Source: Bicyclus anynana (lineage: Eukaryota > Arthropoda > Insecta > Lepidoptera > Nymphalidae). Taken from it: a stretch of DNA of 64,000 bases. Both the position numbers and the translations under genes were made by a program. The first letter of the stretch is position 1, and each line of letters begins with the position of its first letter. The stretch is taken from the NCBI RefSeq assembly GCF_947172395.1, contig NC_069109.1, positions 1,589,397-1,653,396 of the forward strand, read 5' to 3'. The notes beneath the pieces are model-generated. The model did no database searches and was not told where the DNA came from. It worked only from the letters and a program-made list of their open reading frames with translations. Below, in pieces: positions 1-10,357 of the stretch.

Positions 1-285
1 CTATCGGTAAAATCTTAAATTCTTTAAACAAATCTTTTTTGTGTAGGATGTATGTGGGAAAATGCTGAGTTAGGGCCTTTTTCTAGGTTATGCGACATAT
101 TGCAGGGCATTCTTCTTTTATTGTTCTAGCTATAAGCTATATATTTATATTTGTATATTTTATATTGTTTTATGTTTATATTGTAATAATTCTACCTAAA
201 AATAAAGATATTTCTTTCTTTCTTTTCTTTATTTACAAATGAGCATGTGGGAGACATAACATTCCGAAGGACCACTATAAAAGTG
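1..285 (+). other. Intronic AT-rich sequence, possible LINE 3' end
   Basis: No coding sequence is seen. Positions 201-233 hold AATAAAGATA followed by ctttctttc repeats, which resembles the polyadenylation signal and simple-repeat tail of a non-LTR element. It belongs to an intron of gene 1 if the model is right. Confidence 0.3.
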
Positions 286-346
286 AATAAATATTATGAC
301 CATGTGACTATGAGTGCAATACAGGTCCTTTTATAATTGGTCTGAG
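286..346 (-). mobile_element. Partial copy of the 9817-10129 MITE
   Basis: This stretch is the reverse complement of the first ~55 bases of the inverted-repeat element at 9817, ending in the same terminal ATTGGTCTGAG. Only one end is recognisable. Confidence 0.6.
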
Positions 347-350
347 TTTG

Positions 351-353
351 ATA

Positions 354-392
<39 letters not shown>
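351..392 (+). repeat. (GAT)n microsatellite
   Basis: About 14 tandem ATG/GAT trinucleotides follow the MITE end. Confidence 0.9.
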
Positions 393-394
<2 letters not shown>

Positions 395-464
395 AAGAAT
401 TCGTTATTGTAGAGCTATTTTAAAAAAGCATTGCTTCTTGTGTACCAATTGCATGTGTTATTGA

Positions 465-750
465 CAGCCGTGTGGCGCAGTGGGTAGTGACCCTGCTTTC
501 TGCATCCACGGCCGTGGGTTCGATTCCCACAACTGGAAAATATTTGTGTGATGAGCATGGGTTTTTTCCAGTGTCTGTGTGTATTTATACATTATATAAG
601 TATTTATATGTAGTATATAATTGTATATGAATATTATAATATCAACTATCTTAGCACCCATAACAAGCTACTCTGTATGCTTACTTTGGGGCTAGATAGT
701 GATGTGTTTTGTTTAAGTATATTTATTATATTATATTATATATTTATTAT
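465..750 (+). mobile_element. tRNA-derived SINE (type C)
   Basis: The head has tRNA-like A-box and B-box sequences (tggcgcagtgggtag; gggttcgattccc), followed by a body with a repeated tatttatatg and a TATT-rich tail. The head cannot fold as a normal tRNA and runs straight into the body. The tail reaches the acceptor of gene 1 exon A. Confidence 0.7.
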
Positions 751-756
751 TTGCAG

Positions 757-831
757 GGAATCAGCTCAGAACCACGAGCGTTGGCACAACGGAGCCAAGT
801 TCAAATGCCAACATTGCAATGAGGAGTACAG
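757..831 (+). CDS. Gene 1 exon A
   Basis: Acceptor at ttgcag (751-756), donor gtcagt at 832; phase 2 in and 2 out. It encodes the Cys half of a finger (FKCQHC) preceded by an ERWHNGAKF-like stretch, matching gene 2 exon 6 (EKHALWHDG...YKCEIC). The acceptor lies directly after the AT-rich end of a SINE. Confidence 0.82.
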
Positions 832-3800
832 GTCAGTCAATTACCTGCCTTGGTGCAGTGCCTTCGAACCATGAGTACTTGGGTTCTGTAAAAAATTTTC
901 AAATCCAATCAAATTAATCTATAGAGTTCTCTAAGAGATTTTCAAATAAAATCAAAATAATGTATTAGGTTCTCTAAGAGATTTTCAAATCAAATCCAAA
1001 TAGTCTATAAAGTTCTCTAAGAGATTTTCAAACCAAATCAAAACAATCTATAAGGTTCTCTAAGAGAGAGATATTTTCAAATCAAATCAAAATAATCTAT
1101 AGAGTTCTCTAAGAGATTTTCAAATCAAATCAATAAAATCTATAGAGTTCTCTAAGAGATTTTCAAATCAAATAAAAATAATCTATAGAGTTCTCTAAGA
1201 GATTTTCAAATCAAATAAAAATAATCTATAGAGTTCTCTAAGAGATTTTCAAATCAAATAAAAATAATCTATAGAGTTCTCTAAGAGATTTTCAAATAAA
1301 ATCAAAATAATGTATGAGGTTCTCTAAGAGATTTTCAAATCAAATCCAAATAGTCTATAAAGTTCTCTAAGAGATTTTCAAACCAAATCAAAACAATCTA
1401 TAAGGTTCTCTAAGAGAGAGATATTTTCAAATCAAATCAAAATAATCTATAGAGTTCTCTAAGAGATTTTCAAATCAAATCAATAAAATCTATAGAGTTC
1501 TCTAAGAGATTTTCAAATCAAATCAATAAAATCTATAGAGTTCTCTAAGAGATTTTCAAATCAAATAAAAATAATCTATAGAGTTCTCTAAGAGATTTTC
1601 AAATCTAATAAAAATAATCTATAGAGTTCTCTAAGAGATTTTCAAATCTAATCAAAATAATCATAATTCTCTTAATTCTCTGTGTGTGTGAAGTCTGCCA
1701 ATTGGGCCAGTGTGGTGGACTATTGGCCTAACCCCTCTCATTCTGAGAGGAGACTCGTGCTCAGTGGGATGAATATGATTGATGAGTATATATATGTTTC
1801 CAGTAAGAAGACCTCCTACCTGTCTCACCTCCGTATATGGCACCCCTCCGATGTGGTCTGCACTCTCTGCGGGTTCTCCTTCATCAACGAGAGAGGTCTG
1901 CGGATGCACATCAACTTCAAGCATCGCTTCGACGACTTGCAGGTCACTCATACTGCTTTTTTTGTTTTTTTAACCGAATTAAAAAAAAATTATGTCAGCT
2001 CTGAGGCACGAATGGAGTTTCCTCCAGATCAACTGTCTAAATAGTGTATGTTGTCCCGCAGCATACACTATGTACGTCTCAATAGTTAGTCATGAGCTTG
2101 TTCTTGCAACGCGGCACAATCTACATTGCTAAGCGGCGGCGCGGCGCGCAGCAGCTCGCATCGCGCGCTGGGAGAGGGGTTGAATGGTGCGTGCAAAGCG
2201 CGATGCGAGCGGTTGCGCGCCCGTGGATCGTGCAGCGTTACAAAACACCAGCTCATGACTAAGGGCCCCGTATGTGTTCGAAACTAGACGGGCATACACC
2301 GACGTTGCATTAAGTGAGTTTTAGCCGTGTTTCATAATCAATTAATATGAATAACACTCACGATAGTTTAAATTCTAAAATACTAGTCATCGATCTCCTA
2401 TTAAAAAGTGGACGCACAATCAGCGACCAAAAAACGTCTCCACTCAATGAGTGCCAAACACAACTTCTTGGCACTCAATTCAAGTAGTCGCATTTGCAAA
2501 TTCAACCTTAAACTCAATACTTAAGGTTGAATTTGCTCTTAATTTGTGATTTTGTTGAATATTGGACTATATTTGGAGACCTTAAGGTATAATTTTCTTT
2601 ACCAATAATTCTAAAACTGTCAAAGCAAAATTGGCCAGTTTTTAAGTGAAATTTTCTACATGATTGTGCGTACTTTTATTATAAGAGGTCAATGTTACTA
2701 ATACATAATGTAACTTGTGCCCTTTACAACGTTTTAGAACGCCTCTGGACCGCTCTGCGAGCCGTGCAACATACGTTTTGCTTCACACACTGCTTACAAA
2801 CAACATCTGGATGTCTCTCCCAAACACTCGGACGGATCGTAAGTTTATTTATAGTAATAGTATTATATATTTTTTTTTATTCTTTACAAGTTAGTCCTTG
2901 ACTACAATCTCACCTGATGGTAAGTGATGATGCAGTCTAAGATGGAAGCGGGCTATTGTTAGGAGGAGGATGAAAATCCACACCCCTTTCGGTTTCTACA
3001 CGACATCGTACCGGAACGCTAAATCGCTTGGCGGTACGTCTTTGAGGGTAGGGGTATCGATCATTGCGGACCAACGACGTCACTAGTTCGTGCCATTTTA
3101 TATGGGGCGTTTTCCAGGGATCCGCGGCAGTGCCGCAAATCTGACCCTTTAAATCCCTGTAGCTCCGAAAGTAATGATCGCAGATATCCTGTTACTTTTA
3201 CAAAATTGCTTTACTATTAGTATACTCTTCATTTATATACAAAAAAAAACTGTCATCATTCCTATTTAACGTGTTATTATTCGGTATATTATAATCTATC
3301 GGAAAACCGTTAAATTGGTTAAAAATCATATCCTATTAATATTATAAACGCGAAAGTTTGTTTGGATCTTTGTTACTCTATAACGCCGCTACTACTGAAG
3401 CGATTTAGCTGAAATTTGGAATGGAAATAGATTTCACTCTGGATTGACACATAGGCTACTTTTTATCCCGAAAAAATCCATGGTTTTCCGAGATTTGCGA
3501 AAACTGATGATTTTGATGATATGAATGTTTGTTACTCTTTCACGCCTCGACTACTGAACCGAATTAGCTGAAATTTGGTATTGAGATATATTATAGTCTG
3601 GATTAACACATAGGCTACTTTTTATCCCGAAAAATCCATGGTTCCCGAGGTGAAAAAATAAATTCCACGCGGACGAAGTCGCGGGCGTCCGCTAGTAATT
3701 AATAATTAAAAAAAACCTACTGTTTATCTAAAACCTTTTAAAAAAGTGTCAACTAGCCTATTATTTTTTTTTATTTAGAACATCATCTATCATATCTATC

Positions 3801-6800
3801 ATAAGTATCATTGTGATGTTAGTCATCTATCATATGACTAACATCACAATGAATGCGCTAACTAAGAAAAACTCGAGACTCGTGCTCAACAATGAGCCGA
3901 ACATTGATGATGATGATGTTTTTCCACAGAGCGTTGCAACGCAACACTCCAAAAATAAGGCACGGCAAACGAAAACAATACGGCACCAAGACTAAAGAGG
4001 ACATAGAGACTGTGGACTGTGAACAGGTGAGCTTAATTAAATTAATAATATCAACTAATTTATAAGATCGGACTAACTTACCTAGTGACGTCTGATCCCC
4101 AATTGTGTTCCGTGATCTCGTCCTCACTTTTATACTATGTAGTATGCACTCTGTGCTACCGCGCTGTCACAATATTCAAAGCAAAGACTATTAAAAAAAC
4201 ATTAATACTATTTTTAAGCTGTCAATCACCGTTGTCTGTGGTCTGACAATCCGCCATCTTTGCTTGTCACCTGTCAATGTCATTATTTCAAAGAACACTA
4301 CACAACTTTCACTTGGGAAGAGCTATAGAGATAGTCTATAGAACAAATTTCTATCCAATGAGCCATTACTGTGTGGCCTATGATGGGTAGTGTTGGGACT
4401 CAGTGAGGTCGAGATCACTTCACACAATTGGGGATCTAATAACCATTCGCTGCCCGCGAGTATTGTATCGGTGAGCCCGTCTGCGTTGAAGAAGCCGACA
4501 GTCAGGGAATGAGGTTTTAATCCACCGTTGTGAGCCATTTAAAAAATCTATATTCCTCTATCGCGCGGAGCATAATACTGTGCTCGCCTATTGCCCTTAG
4601 TTTACTAGGATATGATGGGCGACCGGTCGTCCATTTAGGAGTCAAGAGGATGTTGTATAATTAAAAAACATACATACAGCCGAACATAAAACTTCCTCCT
4701 TTTTGGAAGTCGGTTAAAAATACTAAGCGGCATATGCTAGTATTTAGCATATGCCGCGCAGTTTCACACGAGTAGTTCTTAATACTGTCAATATAGTGAT
4801 GAAATATAGCCTGTGACATTCGCAAATAATGTAGCTTTCTATTGGTGAAAGAATTTTCAAAATCGGTTCAGTAGATCTAGAGATTTCTCCCAATAATGCC
4901 AAAAACTTTGCCTCTTCATAGTAGACTAAAGGTCTTTACACACGACGATATGAGGATGTGCGGTTCTGATGAGCGCGTCTACTGCGCGTTTTTTTTTATT
5001 CAATGACAAGTTAAAACTTGATTGAGACTCTCCTGATATTAAGTGATATTTAAAATCATTATAAGCCTAAAATAGAATAGGTCTCACTTAGAAGAGGGAC
5101 GAATTTATTCGACGCAGACTTTAGACATTTCTACGCGACATCATACCGGTACGCTAAATCACTTAGCGGTACGTTTTTGCCAGTAGGGCGCCAATTAGCT
5201 ACTACCAGTAGTCCAATGTCTACTACCACATCAATCCTGCGTTAATTTGGAAAATATAAAATCCAAAAATAAACAGAGACACTGAACTCGATTCAGTTTG
5301 GTCAGCTGACAATCGGCAAGCTTGGCAAGTTCGTTGACACTCTCATGATATGCGGGCGACGGGAGGAAAGAACTGCGAAGTCGTGCGCGTGGGGCACAGG
5401 GGAGGGCTGTGCGGGTATGTAGTCGAGCGCGCAGGGCATCGCTACCTCCCTCCCGATCCACGCGGACCATAGGGAGCGTAACAAACGAATCTACCAACTA
5501 TGCCATAGATGTCAAAAATTCAGTCGTCAGCGCTTTTTCCATTCCAAAACTACATTACATGCTTAAATAAGATTTGGCTTCAAAAAACATCGTTTTTTTT
5601 AATTTCCACAGTGCGGCGCACAATTCAAAGGCTTCAAACTGTACGCATACCACTTCAAGCGGTTCCACCCGGACAAGAAGCGCACGCAGTATCCGCCCAA
5701 CTCGCCGCAGCGGTTCTTGTGCGACCAGTGTGGGAGGTCTTTTAAGGTGAGTAGTCAACTTTACTGAGGTCTGTCTCTTTTTTTTTTGTTAAATCTCTAA
5801 AATATAAATTTTTTAAAATAATGCATCTTTGATGTGGGTTCAATTGTTTTGTTAAAATTATTTATTTTTTCTGTTTTTAGTGTGTTTTTGTAGCAATCAG
5901 TAGATTTTATTTTTCTGTTTTTAGTAATTAATTTTTTTTTTTTGTTTAAATTATTTATTTCTTCTGTTCTTAGTGTGTTCCAGCATAATAAGTTTAAGTA
6001 AATAGTAAGTTCCAGACCTTAAACGCCACACTATGGGCAATTTCATTCACCTATATTTCGATAATTTTGATTTTTGCAAAAAAATAATACTGAACCGATT
6101 TTTGTGAAAATTAAATAGGACCAATCTGGCAACTTTTTCAAACAAAAAAAGTATACTTTTTCAAAATAAATGACGATGAAAGTAACAAACATAAAAAAGT
6201 GTTTTTTGACGGCCTCCGTGGCGCAGTGGTGTGCGCGGTGGATTTACAAAACAAAGGTCCTAGGTTCGATCCCCGGCTATCATAATTTATATTTCAAAAT
6301 TTAACACTAACAACAATTACGTAAATTTATATAATAATCAATAGTTACCAATAAAAAAATACTCCAACTTATTTCTTTAGCTTTTGTAAACAGTTTTTAA
6401 AACATTTCAAAACATAAGACGCCATTTTTCTTGAATAACATTGAAAGTTACTGATGCGACGGTTCGTGTCATACTGCCTCGAGAATGTATTCGTTTTTGA
6501 ATTTTGTATTTGGAGCGGCTACGACACCGTCGTTCCGTGCGCTCCATCTGCCTATTATGTTATTGTTATATTTATATTTTTATTGTGTCGCTCAATTTTG
6601 TGTTAATAATTAGTTTTAGTTTTTCTTTTTTTATTCTTTACAAGTTAGCCCTTGACCAACCATCTCAGCTAATGGTAAGTGATGATGTAATCTAATATGA
6701 AAGCGAGCTAACTTGTTAGAAGGAGGATGAAAATCCACACCCCTTTCGGTTTCTACACAACATCGTACCGGAACGCTAAATCGCTTGGCGGTACGTCTTT

Positions 6801-9799
6801 GTCGGTAGGGTGGTAACTAGCCACCCTCCGGAATCGGAGGCAGAGGTCATATCCATTTACTTAACAACTTATTTTTTTATTTGGGACAACCTTGAAAAAG
6901 GATTCTGCTCAGCATTGTGCTGCGTGTACCAAGCAAATGTATGGACACACTGACAGAAAAAAAAAACTTTGGCAAAGGCCTCCTCCCAGAGGCGGATTGT
7001 CCGTAAGGCAAACTAGGCAAGTGCCTAGGGGCGTGCAGTTACAAGGGGCGCGCGAGCCTAGAATTATTGAATAAATAAAGAAAATGACACATCGACGATT
7101 AAGAACTATAATCTATATCTGTATTGATTTATTGACAACATACCATCATCTGTCAAAACACTTTAAGACCTATTTCCCAGAGCTGAGAGGAATCATGAAT
7201 TTCGATGTTAGTTCTGTCTTCCCTCTTGATTTCTTCACAGTAATAAAGTCATATTTCATTCGCGCATTAGCGTAAGTACAAGAGTCCTGATCTACTAAAG
7301 TCTAGGGTTTGACGATACAATGTCATCGTAATTGCAAGAACAACTAGTTAACATTTATAGTATTTTGAAGGCTATTTATGGCCATTCTTCTTCTTTTCTT
7401 CCTGGGCCTTATCCGCACTTGGCCACTAAGGTTTGGCCGTTGTACGTAGTATTTATGGCCATATGTACAGGGGCACTGATAAAGTGATTGCCTAGGGCGC
7501 TCTGGACCTTTAATCCGCTACTGCCTCCTCCATTTCCTTCCATTTGGGTCGTTTCAACATCTTTCTTGTCCATGCCTCCCCTGCTACTGGAACTGCCTCG
7601 GTTAATTTTGCTATTTCTTGGGTACCAATATACAGTAGTTTTATTCCATTTTTCTGTTCCTATTATTGATTAATCTGTAATTTTCTGTTTCCAGCACCGT
7701 TGCGCTCTACGAGACCACATGCTGACTCACTCTGGCAAGAAGGAGTTCCAATGCGACATATGCAACAGAAAGTACTACCTCAAGACCAACCTCATCACAC
7801 ATTTGAAGTCCCACAACGAAGTCCAACCAACCTACCCGTGTCCCATATGTGGGAAGAACTTCACCAACAAAGCCAACACCAATCGACATATATGGGTAAT
7901 TCAAAATTTATTTATTTCAATAGGCTACTTGCCTCTTTTGTAAACAGTGTTTAAACTGAATTATGGAAGTATTAAAAGGTATATTTTATATTGTCCCGTC
8001 AATAATATACCAGTAAAAAATTTAATATAAATGAAAAATCTACGTAAAAATTTTGCCGCCGAAACATGACACATTAGCAAGTGACGTCATTCATAAAGAT
8101 AACAGCGTGATTGACGTTTGCAGTGATGTGATTTATCACGTCACCGCAAGCGCCATTCACAAACCGATGCTTTGTAGCGAATGACGTCACAGTTTATGAT
8201 TGGCGTTACAATTTTGTTGTTTGTTTTGTTGTACCAGTAGTTCCTGAGATAAGCGCGTTCAACCAAACAAACGAACAAACTCTTCAGCTTTATAATATTA
8301 GTATAGATTCAAGTTTTTTTTTTTTAAGTTAGCACTTGACTACACACAGTCTTGACTAGCGTCTACGTAAGTACGCCATCTATTGGCGGTCTAGTGAACA
8401 ACCTAAACATTTTTTTTTTGTATAGACCCACAAGGACCTCAAGCCGTTCAAGTGTCACGCGTGCGACAAGACGTACGTGAACGCTTCCGCGCGTCGCAGC
8501 CACGTGCTGCACGCGCACCTCAAGCAGCCGTGGCCCAAGAAGAGTCGTGGCCCGCGCGTGCGCGCCAGCCGCGCCAGGCACACCAAGGAGGCCGTCTGCG
8601 GGACCATATGGCCCAAGGTGACCTTTGTTTATTGATATTATCAGTTCATTATAATTACTCCACTTCCATTCCCCTTAATACCCTTTCATTCCCCTTATTT
8701 CCCTTCCATTCTCCTTGTCATGACCCTTGATCCCTCACATTCTCGTTGCTTCCCTCCATTCTCCTTGCTTCCCTTCTATTTACCTTGATCCCTTTCATTC
8801 CCCTCTAGGCACACCATCGACTTATGGCCCAAGGTAACCTTTCGTTTATAAGTATAATCAGTCACCCCCTCGCACCGCTTCCATTCTCCTTGCTCTCCTT
8901 CCATTATTCTTGCTTACTTTCATTTCCCTTGCTCCCCTTTCATTCTCTTTGCTTTCTTGCCATTTCCCTTGATCCCTTTCATTCCCCATTGCGAGGCAGA
9001 CCAAAGACACCGTCTATGGAACCATATGGCCTAAGGTAGCCTTTGTTAGTAATACTTGGCTCCCTCGCACCCCCTCGCTGCTCTCTACAATATCAAGCAG
9101 CCGTGGCCCAAGAAGAGTCGTGGCCCGCGCGTGCGCGCCAGCCGCACGAGGCACACCAAGGAGGCCGTCTGCGGGACCATATGGCCCAAGGTGACCTTTG
9201 TTTATTAATATTATTAGTTCATTATAATGCTCCCCTTCCATTCCCCTTACTTCTCTTTCATTCCCCTTATTTCCCTTTCATTCCCCTTATTTCCCTTTCA
9301 TTCCCCTTATTTCCCTTTCATTCCCCTTATTTCCCTTCCATTCTCCTTATTTTCCTTCTATTTACCTTGACCCCTTCCATTCCCCAAGGAAGCCATCTTC
9401 TTCTATCATCTTTCTTTTTCATCAAGCCTTTGTTTATTAGTTCACTATGCTTGCTCCTCTTCTATTCTCCTAGCTCCCCTTTCATCATTCTTGCTTCCTT
9501 GTCATTTCCTTTGATCCTTTACATTCTCCTTGCTCCCCTTTAATTATTCTGTCTTCCCGTCCATTCCCTTTGCTATTATTTCGTTATTTATGCTCAGAGC
9601 GGGCGAGGCACGCCAAGTTAGTAATACTTACCTATCCCGCACCACCTCTTTCTCTTTCTCCCTCTCTTTCTCTATCTATAAGTAAAATTAGTCAGTTGTA
9701 TAGATTAGTTTATAATTATTGTTTAAATTTGTTATTTTCATTTAATTTCAGGGTGAACGTGCGGCTGGAATGGCGACCATGCAGGAGTTTCAAGGATAA
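757..9799 (+). CDS. Gene 1: C2H2 zinc-finger protein, 5' part outside window (exons A-H)
   Basis: Eight exons (757-831, 1804-1942, 2738-2838, 3930-4026, 5612-5746, 7695-7895, 8426-8617, 9752-9799) join in one frame to give about 329 codons ending in TAA at 9797. They encode eight C2H2 fingers, four of them split across exon borders (A/B, D/E, E/F, F/G). Every exon has a counterpart in gene 2 with the same phase and nearly the same length, so the two are tandem paralogues. By analogy with gene 2, the missing upstream exons should carry a ZAD dimerisation domain. Proteins of the ZAD-C2H2 family are insect nuclear DNA-binding factors; the target here is unknown. A polyadenylation signal is at 10256. 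Confidence 0.85.
918..1660 (+). repeat. 42-44 bp tandem array with higher-order order
   Basis: About 17 copies of a unit containing gttctctaagagattttc and an AATC/AAAT spacer. Variant units (for example the longer ctaagagagagatatttt form) recur in the same order about 350 bp apart (959-1080 and 1310-1432), so blocks of eight units were duplicated. It begins about 90 bases after the exon A donor. Confidence 0.88.
1675..1790 (+). mobile_element. SINE type B, 3' fragment
   Basis: Contains the conserved gtgtgaagtctgccaat ... ggtggactattggcctaac ... tctgagaggagactcg block seen in full at 10738-11056. It ends about 15-25 bases before the acceptor of exon B. Confidence 0.75.
1804..1942 (+). CDS. 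Gene 1 exon B
   Basis: 139 bp, acceptor tttccag, donor gtcact. It completes the finger begun in exon A with SHLRIWH and adds a full finger (CTLCGFSF...MHINFKH). It is identical in length to gene 2 exon 7. Confidence 0.87.
2110..2392 (+). other. GC-rich segment and fragment of a dispersed element
   Basis: 2110-2250 is strikingly CpG-rich for this window. 2255-2390 matches 10425-10555 (ccagctcatgactaaggg...; gccgtgtttcataatcaatt), which is the inner part of the inverted-repeat element at 10358-10712. No coding content is seen. Confidence 0.5.
2393..2693 (+). mobile_element. MITE-like inverted-repeat element
   Basis: The left end (ggacgcacaatca after attaaaaagt) is the inverted partner of the right end (tgattgtgcgtac before ttttattataag). 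A perfect 16-bp-arm hairpin lies inside at 2496-2537 (GCAAATTCAACCTTAA and its complement). Confidence 0.55.
2738..2838 (+). CDS. Gene 1 exon C
   Basis: 101 bp, acceptor gttttag, donor gtaagt. It encodes one atypical finger, CEPCNIRFAS...QHLDVSPKH, with six residues between the two His. It matches gene 2 exon 8. Confidence 0.85.
2868..3062 (-). mobile_element. SINE type A, 5'-truncated
   Basis: Reverse copy: T-run, ctttacaagttag, ctcacctgatggtaagtgatg, then cggtacgtcttt. The full-length form is at 36567-36858. It lies 30 bases after the exon C donor. Confidence 0.8.
3063..3260 (-). mobile_element. Partial copy of the 12347-12812 element
   Basis: Shares, in reverse, the ggatccgcggcag / aaatccctgtagctcc / aaactgtcatcat blocks of the element at 12347-12812. 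Only one terminus is present. Confidence 0.65.
3344..3697 (+). mobile_element. Non-autonomous Helitron
   Basis: Starts near ttataaacgcgaaagtttg, has two copies of an internal 'acataggctactttttatcccg' type block, and ends in the hairpin-like gcgggcgtccgctagt with the CTAGT terminus typical of lepidopteran Helitrons. Confidence 0.75.
3868..3921 (+). mobile_element. SINE type B tail fragment
   Basis: ctcgagactcgtgctcaacaatgagccgaacat followed by (GAT)n, as in the last 55 bases of full type B copies. The exon D acceptor follows within nine bases. Confidence 0.7.
3930..4026 (+). CDS. Gene 1 exon D
   Basis: 97 bp, acceptor tttttccacag, donor gtgagc. It encodes a basic linker (KIRHGKRKQYGTK) and ends in VDCEQ, giving the first Cys of the next finger. 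It matches gene 2 exon 9 (TVECEL). The acceptor directly follows the GAT-rich tail of a SINE fragment. Confidence 0.83.
4027..4739 (+). other. Intron, possible decayed LINE endonuclease
   Basis: A short reverse-strand reading frame (4538-4323) includes LTVGFFNADGLTD, reminiscent of the start of non-LTR endonucleases, but it is too short to be sure. 4668-4722 carries a dispersed repeat (catacatacagccgaac...ttttggaagtcggtt) also seen at 20508-20560. Confidence 0.3.
4740..4925 (-). mobile_element. Decayed Helitron-like repeat
   Basis: Contains agtttcacacgagtagtt ... atgtagctttctattgg ... cggttcagtagatctagagat, the same series of blocks as the units at 62655-63540. Confidence 0.5.
4988..5205 (-). 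mobile_element. SINE type A, decayed
   Basis: Reverse copy with many changes: T-run, gacaagttaaaacttgattg, ctacgcgacatcataccggtacgctaaatcac. The tRNA-like head is missing. Confidence 0.6.
5206..5611 (+). other. Intronic, unassigned
   Basis: No domain or repeat family is recognised, apart from a locally GC-rich patch at about 5340-5470. It ends with the T-rich tract of the exon E acceptor. Confidence 0.5.
5612..5746 (+). CDS. Gene 1 exon E
   Basis: 135 bp, phase 0 on both sides. It starts with the second Cys of the finger begun in exon D (CGAQFKGFKLYAYHFKRFH) and ends with the Cys half of the next (FLCDQCGRSFK). Confidence 0.87.
5747..6206 (+). other. Intronic AT-rich sequence
   Basis: No gene is seen. 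It includes a duplicated tctgtttttagt phrase (5870-5925) and a decayed dispersed repeat with aaaataatactgaaccgattt. Confidence 0.5.
6207..6285 (+). mobile_element. SINE type A, head only
   Basis: cggcctccgtggcgcagtgg...ggttcgatccccggct: tRNA-like A and B boxes of type A without the body. It is not scored as a tRNA gene because no acceptor stem can be formed. Confidence 0.65.
6420..6560 (+). repeat. Dispersed repeat shared with 41140-41470
   Basis: ttactgatgcgacggttcgtgtcata ... ttttgaattttgtatttggagcggctacgac matches, in reverse, the segment at 41395-41470. The class is unknown. Confidence 0.55.
6608..6860 (-). mobile_element. SINE A/B composite
   Basis: Type A reverse copy (6608-6828) fused to the type B head in reverse (ccggaatcggaggcagaggtcatatcca, 6829-6860). 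It is probably one insertion into another followed by loss. Confidence 0.7.
6985..7515 (+). mobile_element. Inverted-repeat DNA element with nested LINE piece
   Basis: The left end (ggcggattgtcc...gtgcctaggggcg) and right end (attgcctagggcgctctgg...taatccgc) are imperfect inverted partners. A LINE tail (7386-7452) sits inside. No transposase is recognised. Confidence 0.5.
7386..7452 (-). mobile_element. RNase H-type LINE, 3' tip
   Basis: cttcttcttttcttcctgggccttatccgcacttggcca...gttgtacgta matches the 3' ends of the larger copies at 16198-16490 and 22625-23507. Confidence 0.65.
7695..7895 (+). CDS. Gene 1 exon F
   Basis: 201 bp, phase 0 on both sides, acceptor tttccag, donor gtaatt. It holds the His half of one finger (RDHMLTH), one complete finger (FQCDICNRKYY...THLKSH) and most of another (YPCPICGKNF...NRHIW). 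Its gene 2 counterpart is 23 codons shorter because the middle finger is missing. Confidence 0.88.
7896..8425 (+). other. Intron with Helitron end and SINE trace
   Basis: 8230-8308 holds the Helitron end block ccagtagttcctgagataag...ataatattagtatagat. 8318-8350 is a type A trace (aagttagcacttgac). 8040-8200 contains a palindromic run of tgacgtcatt and related motifs. No coding content. Confidence 0.5.
8426..8617 (+). CDS. Gene 1 exon G
   Basis: 192 bp, acceptor ttgtatag, donor gtgacc. It begins TH, completing the finger from exon F, then FKCHACDKTYVN...SHVLHAH and a basic tail (KQPWPKKSRGPRVR). The end of this exon with its donor is repeated three more times in the following intron. Confidence 0.88.
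8618..9630 (+). repeat. Tandem copies of gene 1 exon G tail plus 5' splice site
   Basis: After the true donor (8618), the exon tail 'accatatggcccaag' with a following GT recurs with donors at 8834, 9036 and 9191. The last copy (9092-9190) covers about 100 bases of exon, from KQPWPKK onward. Weaker traces are at 9383 and 9590. The spacer is pyrimidine-rich (repeated ttccccttatttccctttca). No copy has its own acceptor, so they are not complete exons. Confidence 0.85.
9752..9799 (+). CDS. Gene 1 exon H (terminal)
   Basis: Acceptor tttaatttcag, then 15 codons starting GERAAGMAT and a TAA stop. Gene 2 has a matching last exon beginning GERDEEL, which supports the short C-terminal exon. A small inverted-repeat element begins 18 bases after the stop. 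Confidence 0.78.
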   Translation, partial: GERAAGMATMQEFQG

Positions 9800-9816
9800 A
9801 ATTGTTTAATCAATTT

Positions 9817-10129
9817 CTCAGACCAATTATAGAAGGACCTGTATCGCACTCATAGTCATAAACAAAATTGTCTGTCATTTTCTGAAGAAAACGAGCTTAG
9901 ATTTGGTACATTTCTTATACTAAACTAGAAGTTTTTGCCCGTTTTTTACACAATTCAATTACACAAAAAGGTATTTTTACGGAGCTCTTTAACCGACGAA
10001 CACGATTACAACTATGAAACATCGATTCTATAGACACAGTTTTTATAATCGCATTAGAATCGTTGATCATATACTTTGACAGAAAAGTTACGTCTAGCGA
10101 GGCAGGTCCTATACAATAATTGGTCTGAG
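9817..10129 (+). mobile_element. MITE, hAT-like (313 bp)
   Basis: Terminal inverted repeats begin CTCAGACCAATTATA and end with TAATTGGTCTGAG. They are flanked by a perfect 8-bp duplication ATCAATTT (9809-9816 and 10130-10137), the size expected for the hAT superfamily. It lies in the predicted 3' UTR of gene 1. Confidence 0.85.
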
Positions 10130-10255
10130 ATCAATTTCGAAGAGACACGCGACTCGAATCCTGTATATATTTATATGTAAAACTTCCATATAGTAAATAT
10201 AACTGAGAAGTAATTATTATGTAAAAAATGTATTGTATAAATGTAATGTAGGTGA

Positions 10256-10261
10256 AATAAA
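10256..10261 (+). terminator. Predicted polyadenylation signal of gene 1
   Basis: AATAAA lies 457 bases after the gene 1 stop. A second AATAAA at about 11736 is an alternative. Confidence 0.5.
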
Positions 10262-10357
10262 AAAATCGCTTTAACTTTAAGGCTGCTCTTGCAAACGAAA
10301 TACTCTTATAATATAATAAATCTCATTTACCTGTTTTGTATATTTATCTTGTAAGCC

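Noticed and set aside
458..661. Reverse frame of 67 codons
   Set aside because: It lies wholly within a SINE.
4323..4538. Reverse frame as a gene
   Set aside because: Slight resemblance to a LINE endonuclease start, but too short and unsupported; kept only as a low-confidence note.
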